Positions 40,282 to 50,011 of a stretch of DNA of 64,000 nucleotides are shown here, piece by piece. Source of the stretch: Gordonia rhizosphera NBRC 16068 (GTDB lineage Bacteria > Actinomycetota > Actinomycetes > Mycobacteriales > Mycobacteriaceae). The stretch covers positions 1 to 64,000 of the forward strand of contig NZ_BAHC01000078.1 in the NCBI RefSeq assembly GCF_000298195.1, written 5' to 3'. Positions within the stretch are counted from its first letter, which is position 1; every line of letters begins with the position of its first letter. The notes beneath the pieces are model-generated. The model ran no database searches and was not told where the DNA came from. It saw only the letters and a program-made list of their open reading frames with translations. The position numbers and the translations under genes are program-made.

Positions 40282-42081
40282 ATGTGCGGAATCTGCGGGG
40301 AAATCCGTTTCGACGGAGGGACTCCGGATGTCAGCGTGGTCAACGAGATGACGTGCGCGATGACCCGCCGCGGTCCCGACGGTTCGGGTATCTTCGCCAA
40401 GGGTGCGGTCGCGCTGGGGCATCGCCGCCTGAAGATCATCGATCTGTCCGAGCGGGGCAGCCAGCCGATGGTGGACCCCGAACTCGGCCTCGCGCTGGTG
40501 TTCAACGGGTGTATCTACAACCACGAGGAACTGCGGGCCGAACTCGAGGACCGCGGTTACCGGTTCTTCTCCCACGCCGACAGCGAGGTGATCCTCAAGG
40601 CATTCCACGCGTGGGGTTCCGAATGCGTCGACCATCTCATCGGCATGTTCGCCTTCGCCGTCGTCGACACCGACACGGGCACGGTCACCATGGCCCGCGA
40701 TCGCCTCGGCATCAAACCGCTCTATCTCGCCGAGACCCCCGGTCGTCTGCGTTTCGCATCGTCGCTGCAGGCGCTGCTGCGCGGCGGCGACGTCGATACC
40801 TCGCTGGACCGTGTCGCGCTGCATCACTACTTCAGCTTCCATTCGGTGGTGCCCGCGCCGCACACCATCTACAACGGCATTCGCAAGCTCCCGCCGGCGA
40901 CGGTCCGGATCATCACCCCGGACGGCAAGAGCACCGAAAGGCGCTACTGGGCGCCGACATTCGCACCCCATCCGGATCGGCTGGACTGGGACGAGAAGCG
41001 CTGGCAGCACGAGATCATCGACTCGTTGCGTACCTCGGTCCGCCGCCGTATGGTCTCCGACGTCCCGGTCGGGGTGCTGCTGTCCGGCGGCGTCGACTCC
41101 TCGCTCGTCGTCGCCCTCCTCGCCGAACAGGGGCAGACCGACCTCGCGACCTTCAGCATCGGATTCGATTCCGCCGGTGGTCAATCCGGCGACGAATACG
41201 CCTACTCCGATCTCATCGCGGACACGTTCGGCACCGATCACCACAAGATCCACATCGGCACCGACCGGTTGCTGCCCGCGGTCCCCGACACCATCGCGGC
41301 CATGGGCGAGCCGATGGTCTCCCACGACTGTGTCGCCTTCTATCTGCTCTCGCAGGAGGTCAGCAAGTCGATCAAGGTGGTGCAGTCCGGCCAGGGGGCC
41401 GACGAGATCCTCGGCGGCTACCACTGGTATCCGCCGCTGCAGCACACGCCGCGCGAGGACACCACCAAGGCCTACGCGAGCGTGTTCTTCGACCGTAGTC
41501 ACGACGAGATCGGTGCGCTGCTCGCGCCGCCCTATCAACTCGACGACGACTACGACCCGAGCTGGGAGTTCGCCCTGGCCCATCAGTCGGCGCCGGGTGC
41601 GCGCACCGCGGTCGACGCAGCGCTGCGCCTCGACACGACGATCATGCTCGTCGACGATCCGGTCAAACGCGTTGACACCATGACGATGGCCTGGGGTCTG
41701 GAGGCCCGGGTGCCATTCCTCGACCACGAGTTCGTGGAGCTGGCGGCGACCTGTCCCCCGGATCTGAAGATCGCCCACGGTGGGAAGGGTGTGCTCAAGG
41801 AGGCGAGCCGGGCCTTGTTGCCGGCCGCCGTGATCGACCGGACCAAGGGGTACTTCCCGGTGCCCGGCATCCGGCATCTCGAGGGCGGTGTCCTCGACCT
41901 CGTGACCGACACGCTGCGTTCGTCCGCGGCGGTCGATCGCGGACTCTACCGGCCCGAGGCGCTCGAGAGGCTGTTCGCCGACCCGAACGGCTACCGCACC
42001 TCCCTCGAGGTGAACGAGTTGTGGCAGGTTGCGATGCTGGAGATGTGGCTACAGAGTATGGAAGCGCTCACCACCCGGTGA
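40282..42081 (+). CDS. Asparagine-synthetase-type amidotransferase (NAGGN amidotransferase-like)
   Basis: 599 residues. MCGICGEIRFDGG presents the N-terminal Cys nucleophile of class II glutamine amidotransferases, with RRGPDGSG and FNGCIYNHEELRAEL of the glutaminase domain. The C-terminal synthetase domain has the pyrophosphate loop LLSGGVDSS and VVQSGQGADEILGGYHWY. The MCGICGE opening and length fit the N-acetylglutaminylglutamine amide family better than plain AsnB; this is from memory of the family. The partner synthetase (ngg) is not in the window. Strong GGAGG site; stop overlaps the next GTG. Confidence 0.85.
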   Translation: MCGICGEIRFDGGTPDVSVVNEMTCAMTRRGPDGSGIFAKGAVALGHRRLKIIDLSERGSQPMVDPELGLALVFNGCIYNHEELRAELEDRGYRFFSHADSEVILKAFHAWGSECVDHLIGMFAFAVVDTDTGTVTMARDRLGIKPLYLAETPGRLRFASSLQALLRGGDVDTSLDRVALHHYFSFHSVVPAPHTIYNGIRKLPPATVRIITPDGKSTERRYWAPTFAPHPDRLDWDEKRWQHEIIDSLRTSVRRRMVSDVPVGVLLSGGVDSSLVVALLAEQGQTDLATFSIGFDSAGGQSGDEYAYSDLIADTFGTDHHKIHIGTDRLLPAVPDTIAAMGEPMVSHDCVAFYLLSQEVSKSIKVVQSGQGADEILGGYHWYPPLQHTPREDTTKAYASVFFDRSHDEIGALLAPPYQLDDDYDPSWEFALAHQSAPGARTAVDAALRLDTTIMLVDDPVKRVDTMTMAWGLEARVPFLDHEFVELAATCPPDLKIAHGGKGVLKEASRALLPAAVIDRTKGYFPVPGIRHLEGGVLDLVTDTLRSSAAVDRGLYRPEALERLFADPNGYRTSLEVNELWQVAMLEMWLQSMEALTTR

Positions 42082-44057
42082 GCGTGTCGAAGACCATCGT
42101 CGGCGGCCCCGGAGCAGACGAACCGGGGCCGCTGTCGACGACGCCCACGATCAACTTCGACGATCGTGGCTGGCATACCCACGGTGCATCGGTGTCGCCG
42201 GACGGCAGTGCGTTCGCCTACATCGTCGACGACGGCACGGGGTATCCGCGCGCCGCGCAACGTTCGCTGTCGGTCGACGGCGTCGGCGAGTTGCGCTGGG
42301 TTCGGCTGCGGTCCACCGGACCGGTCCGGAGGGTGATCCATTCCAAGGACGGCAAGTGGCTGGCGGTGGAGATCGCCCCCAGCGGCGGCGAGCATCACCA
42401 GGTGTGGGTCGTCACCACCGACCCCGACGACGACACCGCACACTGGATCGCCGCGACCCGCCCCGACGGGCGCACGTTCGGCACCGTGACCCTGGTCGGC
42501 TGGGACACCGACTGGGTGCTCATCACCGCCATCGACATCGACGGCACGGCCCACTCGCTGCGCGTACACCCCAGCACCGGGACGACGATGACCCTCGACG
42601 TCCGCGTCGGCGGGGCACTCATCGACTCCTGGAAGGGCGCCACCCTCGTTCGCGTCGGGCCGCGCGGCTATCGGGACATGCTGTTGCTGCGCCGTCGGAT
42701 CGACACCGACGGCGCCGACGCGGTGGAGATGACCCCGCTCTTGCCCAACGATCCGGGCTCGGTGACCGACCAGGGCTACATCCTCGATCAGGGTTTCGAA
42801 CACCACTCCTACATCTTCGTCGGGCCACCGCAGGATGCCGAACGTGACCTCGACAGCGTGCAGGCGATCGTCGCCAGCGATTTCGACGCCAAGTTCCCGC
42901 GTCTGCTGGGCGTCGAGGTCTCCCGCACGGGTGTCCGATTCCGGGTGCTCGCCCAGCGCGGCGACTGCAGCCTCGACGAGTTCGCGGTCAGCGATGACCA
43001 GTCGACCGTCGCTCTGCTGTGGAATGTGTCCGGCCGCAGCGAGTTACAGATCCTCACCCTCCCCGACCAGACCCTGCACGACCCGATCGACCTGCCCGGG
43101 GACGTGGCGTCGGAGCTGTCGATCAGCGCGGCCGGGACCCTGGTGGCGGTGACCGTGTCGAGTCCTCAGCATTCACCGCTCGTGCACCTGATCCGGACCA
43201 GCACCGGCGAGGTCACCGCGGTGCGCGACGACGTCGTCGCCGGCGAGGGACCGTCGCGATTCCTCGTCTCCGAGACCGTGGAGTTCTCCGCCCGCGACGG
43301 AATGCCCCTGTCGGGGCTGCTGTTTCGTGCCCGCCGTGAGGGCCCCGGTCCCACGCTGCTCTACTTCCACGGCGGCCCCGAGGCGCAGACCAGACCCGAT
43401 TACCATTTCCTGTTCGGTCCGCTCGTCGACGCCGGGATCACCGTCTTCGCACCCAACGTGCGCGGGTCGTCGGGATACGGTCGCCTGTTCTCCCACGCCG
43501 ACGACCGCTACGGCCGCTATGCCGGGATCGACGACGCCGCCGATTGCGCCGAATATCTGTGTGCGCAAGGCGTCGCCGACCGGGACTCGCTGTACTGCTC
43601 GGGACGGTCCTACGGCGGATACCTCACCCTGGCCTGCCTCACCTTCCACCCCGAACTCTTCACCGCCGGGATCGCGATCTGCGGGATGAGCGATCTCGAG
43701 TCCTTCTTCCGCAACACCGAGCCGTGGATCGCGGTGGCCGCCCACACCAAGTACGGACACCCCGACTCCGATCGTGAACTGCTTGCCGACCTGTCCCCGA
43801 TCCACCGGATCGCCGACGTCCGCGCGCCGCTGCTGGTGATCCACGGCGCGCACGACACCAACGTGCCGGTGAGTGAGTCGCAGCAGATGGTCGACGAACT
43901 GCGGGCCCGCGGGGCGGTCGCGGAGTTGCTGCTGTTCAGCGACGAAGGACATGAGATCGTCAAGCGGCACAACCAGCAGCGGCTCACCGAGGCCGTGGCG
44001 GGCTGGGTCCTCTCCCACCCGAGCAAGTCGGCGATACCTCCTCAGGCGATGGCGTGA
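42078..44057 (+). CDS. S9 family peptidase (prolyl oligopeptidase/acylaminoacyl peptidase type)
   Basis: 659 residues from GTG 42078, overlapping the amidotransferase stop (GTGA); a GTG at 42084 is also possible. The N-terminal ~390 residues form a beta-propeller-like region. The C-terminal alpha/beta hydrolase has nucleophile GRSYGGYLTL, HGAHDTNVPVSES (Asp) and DEGHEIVKRHNQ (His). No signal peptide, so cytoplasmic. Tight coupling suggests it trims or degrades the small peptide amidated by the preceding enzyme. Confidence 0.88.
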   Translation: MSVSKTIVGGPGADEPGPLSTTPTINFDDRGWHTHGASVSPDGSAFAYIVDDGTGYPRAAQRSLSVDGVGELRWVRLRSTGPVRRVIHSKDGKWLAVEIAPSGGEHHQVWVVTTDPDDDTAHWIAATRPDGRTFGTVTLVGWDTDWVLITAIDIDGTAHSLRVHPSTGTTMTLDVRVGGALIDSWKGATLVRVGPRGYRDMLLLRRRIDTDGADAVEMTPLLPNDPGSVTDQGYILDQGFEHHSYIFVGPPQDAERDLDSVQAIVASDFDAKFPRLLGVEVSRTGVRFRVLAQRGDCSLDEFAVSDDQSTVALLWNVSGRSELQILTLPDQTLHDPIDLPGDVASELSISAAGTLVAVTVSSPQHSPLVHLIRTSTGEVTAVRDDVVAGEGPSRFLVSETVEFSARDGMPLSGLLFRARREGPGPTLLYFHGGPEAQTRPDYHFLFGPLVDAGITVFAPNVRGSSGYGRLFSHADDRYGRYAGIDDAADCAEYLCAQGVADRDSLYCSGRSYGGYLTLACLTFHPELFTAGIAICGMSDLESFFRNTEPWIAVAAHTKYGHPDSDRELLADLSPIHRIADVRAPLLVIHGAHDTNVPVSESQQMVDELRARGAVAELLLFSDEGHEIVKRHNQQRLTEAVAGWVLSHPSKSAIPPQAMA

Positions 44058-44764
44058 TGAGCCCCCGGATGGCCGACCAGCTCATCGCGCAGCTCGTCGA
44101 GACCCGATCGGACAACGACCGCGCCAACGTGCTCGAGGAGCTGCGACGTCTGATCCTCTCCGGCGGTGCACCGCCGGGTATCCAGATTCCGCCCGCCGAG
44201 GTCGCGAACGCCTTCGGTGTGAGCGCGATCCCCGTCCGCGAGGCCCTCAAGACCCTGGTCGGCGAAGGACTGGTGGTCCACCAACGCAACGCGGGCTATC
44301 GGGTCAGTCAGCTGTCGACCGACGAACTACGCGAGATCTATTTCGTCCGTGGGACTCTCGAGCAGGCGGCACTGGCGAGGGCCGTCGAACGGATCGACGA
44401 CGACGGGCTCAACAGGGCCCGCGAGCGCCACCACGACTTGGTTACCGCGGTGAAGTATCACGACCGGAAGGCCTTTCACGACATCTCCCGTGAGTTCCAT
44501 CGGGAACTCACGACACCGTGCGGAATGCCCCGACTGCTCAACATGTTCGAGAACACCTGGAATCTCACCGAACCATTTCAGGTGATGCGCGCCACCGGTA
44601 TCGACACCCAGGAAGCCCTCAACGACGACCACGCCGCGCTCCTCGAGGGATTTGCCGCACGCGACGTCGACTCGGTCCTCACGGTCGCCCAGGTCCACCA
44701 CCGGCGACTCGAGAGTGCGATCATCGAGAATGCCGCCGAACTCGGCGTCCGGCACGACGACTGA
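44057..44764 (+). CDS. GntR family transcriptional regulator (FadR/FCD type)
   Basis: 235 residues starting at the ATG that overlaps the peptidase stop (TGATG). The winged helix is at ~15-75 (VANAFGVSAIPVREALKTLVGEGLVV), followed by an all-helical FCD ligand domain with HDISREFHREL. It probably controls the permease and racemase that follow. Ligand unknown. Confidence 0.92.
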   Translation: MSPRMADQLIAQLVETRSDNDRANVLEELRRLILSGGAPPGIQIPPAEVANAFGVSAIPVREALKTLVGEGLVVHQRNAGYRVSQLSTDELREIYFVRGTLEQAALARAVERIDDDGLNRARERHHDLVTAVKYHDRKAFHDISREFHRELTTPCGMPRLLNMFENTWNLTEPFQVMRATGIDTQEALNDDHAALLEGFAARDVDSVLTVAQVHHRRLESAIIENAAELGVRHDD

Positions 44765-44806
44765 CGCACCGGCACGGATTTCTCCCGGCCAGGAATATAT
44801 CTCTCG

Positions 44807-44833
44807 GTTAATTCTTGGGTAACAAACCGTTCT
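44807..44833 (+). promoter_or_regulatory. 11-bp phased half-sites upstream of the NCS1 permease gene
   Basis: GTTAA, GGTAA and GTTCT begin 11 bp apart (44807, 44818, 44829), and GTTA/TAAC also form an inverted pair. The spacing of 5-bp half-sites with 6-bp gaps resembles actinobacterial GlnR sites, but the half-site match is imperfect. A site for the adjacent GntR protein is the alternative. Confidence 0.35.
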
Positions 44834-44895
44834 TAGCGTGATCACATCAGCGTTCCGCCCCGAGGGTCGCTGACCCACCTGAACCGGGAGAGCCC

Positions 44896-46464
44896 ATGTC
44901 TGCACCATCTGCCGACGTCGTGACCGCACACGAGAGTGCGGCCGGCGAGAGCGTCATCAAGCTGGGGTATCACCAGCGCCTGACCAATTCCGACCTCGCG
45001 CCGCTGAAGGAACAGAAGTGGACGTGGTACAACATCTTCGCGTTCTGGATGTCGGACATCCACAGCGTCGGCGGATATGTCTTCGCGGGTAGCCTCTTCG
45101 CCCTCGGGATCGCTGCCTGGCAGGTCCTGGTCGCCCTGGTGGTCGGCATCGTCGCCGTCAACATCCTGTGCAACCTGGTCGCCAAGCCCTCCCAGCTGGC
45201 CGGTGTGCCGTATCCGGTCACGACCCGGGTGTCGTTCGGCGTCAAGGGCGCGAATATCCCCGCGATCATCCGCGGCGGTATCGCGGTCGTCTGGTACGGC
45301 ATCCAAACCTATTTGGCCTCTGTCGCTTTCGGGCTGCTCGCACTGAAGTTCTGGCCGGGCCTCGAACCGTGGGCCGATGTCGATCAGCACGGATTCCTCG
45401 GCCTGAGCGTGCTGGGGTGGGCCGGCTTCATCCTGATGTGGGTGCTGCAGGCGTTCGTGTTCTGGAACGGTATGGACACCATCCGCAAGTTCATCGACTT
45501 CTGCGGACCCGCGGTCTACGTCGTCATGGTCGCGCTCGCCGCCTACCTGATCGTCAAGGCGGGCTGGAGCAATGTCAGCCTCGACCTGTCGACCGGGCCG
45601 GGACTGTCCGGATGGTCCTCGATCACGCAGATGATCAGCGCGTTCGCCCTGGTGGTCTCCTACTTCTCCGGCCCGATGCTCAACTTCGGTGACTTCTCCC
45701 GCTACGGAAAGTCGTTCGCGGAGGTCAAGAAGGGCAACTTCTGGGGTCTGCCCGTCAACTTCCTGTTCTTCTCGCTGCTCGTGGTGTGCACGGTGTCCGC
45801 CGGTGCGACCGTGATCGGCACCGACGACGACGGCAACATCATCACCGATCCGGTCCACATCGTCGACCGCATCGACAACACCACCGCGGCGGTCCTCGGT
45901 GTGCTCACGTTCGCGATCGCGACCATCGGCATCAACATCGTGGCGAATTTCGTCTCCCCCGCCTTCGACTTCTCGAACGTCGCGCCGACGAAGATCTCGT
46001 GGCGGACCGGCGGCATGATCGCCGCGGTCGGATCGGTGCTCATCACCCCGTGGAACCTGTTCAACAACCCCACCGCGATCCATTACACGATGGACACGCT
46101 CGGCGCGGTGATCGGCCCGCTGTTCGGCATCCTCATCATCGACTTCTACGTCATCAAGAAGCAGAAGATCGAGGTCGACGACCTGTTCAGCATGGACCCG
46201 GGCAAGTCGTACTCCTACCGGAACGGCTGGAACCCGGTCGCGGTGATCTCGGTGATCGTGGCGTCGATCCTGCCGATCAGCTTCGTCATCTGGGGCACCG
46301 CCTATCAGGCCAGCTTCACCTGGTTCATGGGTGCCGGGGCCGGCGCCGTCGTCTACTGGCTGGGCATGCGGTTCGCGCCGACCAGCTTCATCTACGAGAC
46401 CGGCGAGGTGCCGGCCGTGCTGCCGACCGCCAAGGACGGCAAGCTGGAACCGTCGGCTCTGTAG
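44896..46464 (+). CDS. NCS1 family nucleobase/hydantoin/allantoin transporter
   Basis: 522 residues with about 12 membrane spans. NIFAFWMSDIHSVGGYVFA (TM1) and the helix-3 region IIRGGIAVVWYGIQTYL fit the NCS1 sodium- or proton-coupled family. SGPMLNFGDFSRYGKS is another family feature. Followed by an Asp/Glu/hydantoin racemase, which suggests a hydantoin-like or allantoin-like substrate. GGGAGAG ribosome site upstream. Confidence 0.92.
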   Translation: MSAPSADVVTAHESAAGESVIKLGYHQRLTNSDLAPLKEQKWTWYNIFAFWMSDIHSVGGYVFAGSLFALGIAAWQVLVALVVGIVAVNILCNLVAKPSQLAGVPYPVTTRVSFGVKGANIPAIIRGGIAVVWYGIQTYLASVAFGLLALKFWPGLEPWADVDQHGFLGLSVLGWAGFILMWVLQAFVFWNGMDTIRKFIDFCGPAVYVVMVALAAYLIVKAGWSNVSLDLSTGPGLSGWSSITQMISAFALVVSYFSGPMLNFGDFSRYGKSFAEVKKGNFWGLPVNFLFFSLLVVCTVSAGATVIGTDDDGNIITDPVHIVDRIDNTTAAVLGVLTFAIATIGINIVANFVSPAFDFSNVAPTKISWRTGGMIAAVGSVLITPWNLFNNPTAIHYTMDTLGAVIGPLFGILIIDFYVIKKQKIEVDDLFSMDPGKSYSYRNGWNPVAVISVIVASILPISFVIWGTAYQASFTWFMGAGAGAVVYWLGMRFAPTSFIYETGEVPAVLPTAKDGKLEPSAL

Positions 46465-46470
46465 GACGTT

Positions 46471-47223
46471 GTGACTGTCGAGACGACGCGCATCTGCGTC
46501 ATCAATCCCAACACTGCGGCGGCGATGACCGAGCTCATCGCCGCCGCGGCGCGGGCGGTGGCACCGCCCAGGACCGAGATCGTCGCGGTCACCAACCCGA
46601 TGGGGCCGGAGTCGATCGAGAGCCACTACGACGAGGCGCTCGCCGCACCGGGCCTGCTCTCGGTGATCACCGAGATGGAACGCACCGACCCCGCCGACGG
46701 CTACCTCATCGCGTGCTTCGGCGATCCGGGGCTCGACGCCGCCCGCGAGGTCGCGACCGCACCGGTCATCGGCATCGCCGAAGCCGCCTTCCACGTCGCG
46801 TCAATGCTCGGTCGGGGGTTCTCGGTGGTCACCACCCTGTCACGGACGATCGGCCGAGCCGCGGATCTGGTGGGCCACTACGGGTTCTCGCGCCAGTGCC
46901 GCGGAATCCACGCCACCGAGATCCCGGTCCTGGACCTCGAGACCAACCCGCTGACCGGCTCGATTCTCACCGACGCGTGTCGGGAGGCCTTGCGCACCGA
47001 CGGGTCCGACGCGATCGTCCTCGGGTGCGCCGGCATGGCCGACCTGACGGCAGAGGTCGGCCACGCCATCGGCGCCCCCGTCATCGACGGTGTGGCCGCC
47101 GGTGTCGGACTGCTGGCCGGGATGGCCGCGATGGGGCTGCGTACCGGCACTGCTTCGGGCGAGTTCGCCACACCGCGCACCAAGCTGTACACCGGGCTGC
47201 CAACCAATTTCGGCCTCGGCTGA
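46471..47223 (+). CDS. Aspartate/glutamate/hydantoin racemase family protein
   Basis: 250 residues from GTG 46471 with AGGA upstream. INPNTAAAMT near the start is the hydantoin-racemase opening. Catalytic cysteines are in ACFGDPGLDAAR and LGCAGMADL, one per half of the two-fold enzyme. Six bases after the permease stop, so co-transcribed. Either hydantoin or allantoin racemisation fits; no hydantoinase lies in the window. Confidence 0.9.
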   Translation: MTVETTRICVINPNTAAAMTELIAAAARAVAPPRTEIVAVTNPMGPESIESHYDEALAAPGLLSVITEMERTDPADGYLIACFGDPGLDAAREVATAPVIGIAEAAFHVASMLGRGFSVVTTLSRTIGRAADLVGHYGFSRQCRGIHATEIPVLDLETNPLTGSILTDACREALRTDGSDAIVLGCAGMADLTAEVGHAIGAPVIDGVAAGVGLLAGMAAMGLRTGTASGEFATPRTKLYTGLPTNFGLG

Positions 47224-47317
47224 GAATCGCCCGCAACGAGTCGGCGCAGGAGGCCGCGTCTTCGCGTCGGCCACAGGGCAAGAGCGCTAGGGTGAGATCC
47301 ACTCGAAAGGTGGAAAC

Positions 47318-48301
47318 ATGAGCGTGCTCATTCCGACCAGCCAGCGCCGAACCCTCGATGAGCTCACCGACCGCCTGGATCTCACGATCGGTGACGGGCG
47401 CGCCAAGCGCTCGGGGTTCTGGATCATGCTGGTCCTGTCGGGCGTCATCGCCGTCTCCGGCATCATCTCCAACAGCACCGCCACGGTGATCGGCGCGATG
47501 ATCATCGCTCCGCTGTCCACCCCCATCCTCGGCATCGGACTTGGCATCGTCACCGGGCGCGTATCCCTGATATGGCGCAGTGTCGCCCTGGTCGTTGCCG
47601 GACTCGTGGTCGTGGTCTTTCTCGGCTGGGTGGTGGCCGCGATCCTGCCGAACACGACGAGCATCCTGACCAACCCCCAGGTCACCGGGCGGACATCGCC
47701 GACGCTGATGGACCTGCTCGCTGCGGTCGCCACCGGCTTCGCGGGTGCGATCGCGGTGTGCCGGCGCGATGTGGGGGATATCCTGCCGGGCGTCGCGATC
47801 GCGATCTCCCTGGTCCCCCCGCTCGGGGTGGTCGGCGTCTGTCTGGGCTCGGATGCACCGTCGCTGGCGCTGGGCGCGTTCATCCTCTTCGCGTCGAACG
47901 TCATCGCGATGGTCATCACCGCCGTGATCGTGCTCGCGATCGCGCGCTACACCCAATCCGACGAAGCGGCCGAGGCCCGTGCCCCCCGGCGTCGGAGCAC
48001 CTACATCATCCTCGCGGTCGCGCTGTTCGTCGTGATGGTGCCCATGGTCGGCAACTCGCTGTCCTCGCTGTGGGCCCAGCAGATCTCCGAGGCCACCCAA
48101 CAGTGGCTCAGCGATGCCGGTGAGACGAATGCCGAGGTGACCAACGTCAAGTACACCGGCAACACGGTCAACATCTCCGTCCTGGCACCACAGCAACTCC
48201 CGCCGACCGACGACTTGCAGAAGACCGTCGACGACCTGGTACCCGGTAACCCGGATGTGCAGATCATCCACACCTACGGCGGTTTGATCACGCCGAACTG
48301 A
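47318..48301 (+). CDS. DUF389 family membrane protein
   Basis: 327 residues. The core has six or more hydrophobic spans, with SGIISNSTATVIGAMIIAPL and ATGFAGAIAVCRRD typical of the DUF389 (TIGR00341-like) family. A soluble extracytoplasmic-type C-terminal part of ~80 residues follows the last span. Function of the family is not established. Own ribosome site (AAAGGTGG). Confidence 0.88.
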   Translation: MSVLIPTSQRRTLDELTDRLDLTIGDGRAKRSGFWIMLVLSGVIAVSGIISNSTATVIGAMIIAPLSTPILGIGLGIVTGRVSLIWRSVALVVAGLVVVVFLGWVVAAILPNTTSILTNPQVTGRTSPTLMDLLAAVATGFAGAIAVCRRDVGDILPGVAIAISLVPPLGVVGVCLGSDAPSLALGAFILFASNVIAMVITAVIVLAIARYTQSDEAAEARAPRRRSTYIILAVALFVVMVPMVGNSLSSLWAQQISEATQQWLSDAGETNAEVTNVKYTGNTVNISVLAPQQLPPTDDLQKTVDDLVPGNPDVQIIHTYGGLITPN

Positions 48302-48541
48302 CGGCCGTGCCCGACCTCACAGCTCTCCGATGACGGCCGCGCCTGACGTGCTCCGACGGTCGGCCGAAGGGCTCGGATCCACCCGACAAAAGACCCTTAT
48401 CGACCGCGCGCACCCCGACCACCGGCCGGGAGGTCGCGCGAGCACAGTACGCTGGGTGCTGCTCGTGGTGGCCGCCCACCGGCACCTATCGCCATGCGCC
48501 ACGCCGGGCAGCCCAGCCAGTGGACGAACAGTGAGGAATCC

Positions 48542-49276
48542 GTGCCTGACAACCGCCGCAAACCGATCGTTGACCCACGTGCAGCGGAGAAGCGCCGCTC
48601 ACTCTGGACCAAGATCGGCGCCGCCGTGGTCCTGGTCGCCCTGGCGGTCGGTATCGGTATCTGGGTCGTGGTCTCCAACGAGTCGTCCACCGGGTCGTCG
48701 AACGAGCTCACGGTCGCGACCGACGGCGCCTTCCGGGTCACCGCCGCCCCCGCAGGGACGACACCGCCGGTGACGGTCACCATCGTCGAGGACTTCCAGT
48801 GCCCGGCATGCCGGGCGTTCGAGGCGCAGTTCGCCGGGACCATCGAACAGCTGCGGGCCAACCCCGACGTCGCCGTCGACTACAAGCCCATCGCCTTCCT
48901 CGACAACATGTCGACGACCGAGTACTCCTCGCGCGCAGCGAACGCGTCGGCCTGCGTCGCCGAGGCCACCGCCGGCGACGGTGACTTCAGCACCTGGCTG
49001 AAGTTCCACGACGCCCTCTACGCGCAGCAGCCCGCCGAGGGCGGTTCGGGTCTGACCGACGACCAGCTGAACAGCATCGCCAAGCAGGCGGGCGCCGAGA
49101 ACGTGGGCCAGTGCATCGCCGACGGCCAGTTCCGTGACTACGTCGCCAACACCACCCAGACCGTCCTCGGTTCCGGCGTCAACTCCACACCGACCATCCT
49201 CATCAACGGCGAGCAGTACCAGCTGTCCACCCCCGACGCGCTGCTACAGGCCGTCAACCAGGCGGCAACGAAGTAG
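48542..49276 (+). CDS. DsbA-like membrane-anchored thiol oxidoreductase
   Basis: 244 residues from GTG 48542 with GAGGAA upstream. One N-terminal membrane anchor (~24-45) is followed by a thioredoxin/DsbA domain with FQCPACRAFE active site and the cis-Pro segment STPTILING. Two further cysteines (SACVAEA, GQCIADG) may pair. It introduces disulfides into exported proteins and is re-oxidised by the VKOR protein encoded next. Confidence 0.93.
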   Translation: MPDNRRKPIVDPRAAEKRRSLWTKIGAAVVLVALAVGIGIWVVVSNESSTGSSNELTVATDGAFRVTAAPAGTTPPVTVTIVEDFQCPACRAFEAQFAGTIEQLRANPDVAVDYKPIAFLDNMSTTEYSSRAANASACVAEATAGDGDFSTWLKFHDALYAQQPAEGGSGLTDDQLNSIAKQAGAENVGQCIADGQFRDYVANTTQTVLGSGVNSTPTILINGEQYQLSTPDALLQAVNQAATK

Positions 49277-49313
49277 CCGTCTCTCGACCGCACACCGATC
49301 ACGAGGCATCACC

Positions 49314-49979
49314 ATGAGCACGACCCCGACCGCCGACGTCAACGAGCAACCCTCGACCCCTGACGACAGCGCGCCCCACGACACCACCCCCGCCGACCGC
49401 GGCGGACTGTTCGACCGCGTCGACGTCACACGTGGCACCGGGCTGGCGGTCCTCATCGCCGGCACGATCGGCCTGATCGCGTCGGCGACGCTGTCGATCG
49501 AGCGGTTCCATCTGTTCACCGACCCGAACTACACCCCGAGCTGCAGCATCAACCCGATCATCTCGTGTGGGTCGGTCATGGTGACCAAGCAGGCCGCGAT
49601 CTTCGGGTTCCCCAACCCGCTGATCGGAATCGCGGCGTTCTCGGTCATCGTGGTGACCGGGGTGCTGGCCACCGCCCGGGTGGCGCTGCCCCGCTGGTAC
49701 TGGCTCGGGCAGGCGCTGGGCACCACAGCCGGTTTCGTGATGATCAACTGGCTGGCATTCCAGGCGCTCTACCGGATTCACGCACTGTGTCTGTACTGCA
49801 TCGTGGTGTGGATCGTCACCCCGATCATCCTCATCATCAGCATCGGCCGGCTGTTTGCCGACTCCGATCGTGCCCGTGAGGTCAGGTCGTGGATGTGGGT
49901 GCTGCTGCCGGTGTGGTACGCGGTCGTGATCGTCGCGATCGGTGTCGAGTTCTGGGACTACTGGTCGACTCTGATCTGA
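49314..49979 (+). CDS. Vitamin K epoxide reductase (VKOR) family protein
   Basis: 221 residues from ATG 49314, about five membrane spans. The redox centre is ALCLYCIVVW (CxxC), with loop cysteines SCSINPIISC. VKOR proteins re-oxidise DsbA using menaquinone. The 37-bp gap from the dsbA-like gene supports one transcription unit for periplasmic disulfide formation. Confidence 0.94.
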   Translation: MSTTPTADVNEQPSTPDDSAPHDTTPADRGGLFDRVDVTRGTGLAVLIAGTIGLIASATLSIERFHLFTDPNYTPSCSINPIISCGSVMVTKQAAIFGFPNPLIGIAAFSVIVVTGVLATARVALPRWYWLGQALGTTAGFVMINWLAFQALYRIHALCLYCIVVWIVTPIILIISIGRLFADSDRAREVRSWMWVLLPVWYAVVIVAIGVEFWDYWSTLI

Positions 49980-50011
49980 CCGCGTGGACGCGCTGATCTG
50001 GAAGGGAACGC

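Noticed and set aside
44842..46794. Minus-strand open frame of 650 codons opposite the permease
   Set aside because: Asp/Arg/His-rich shadow of the NCS1 permease, which has clear membrane spans and family motifs.
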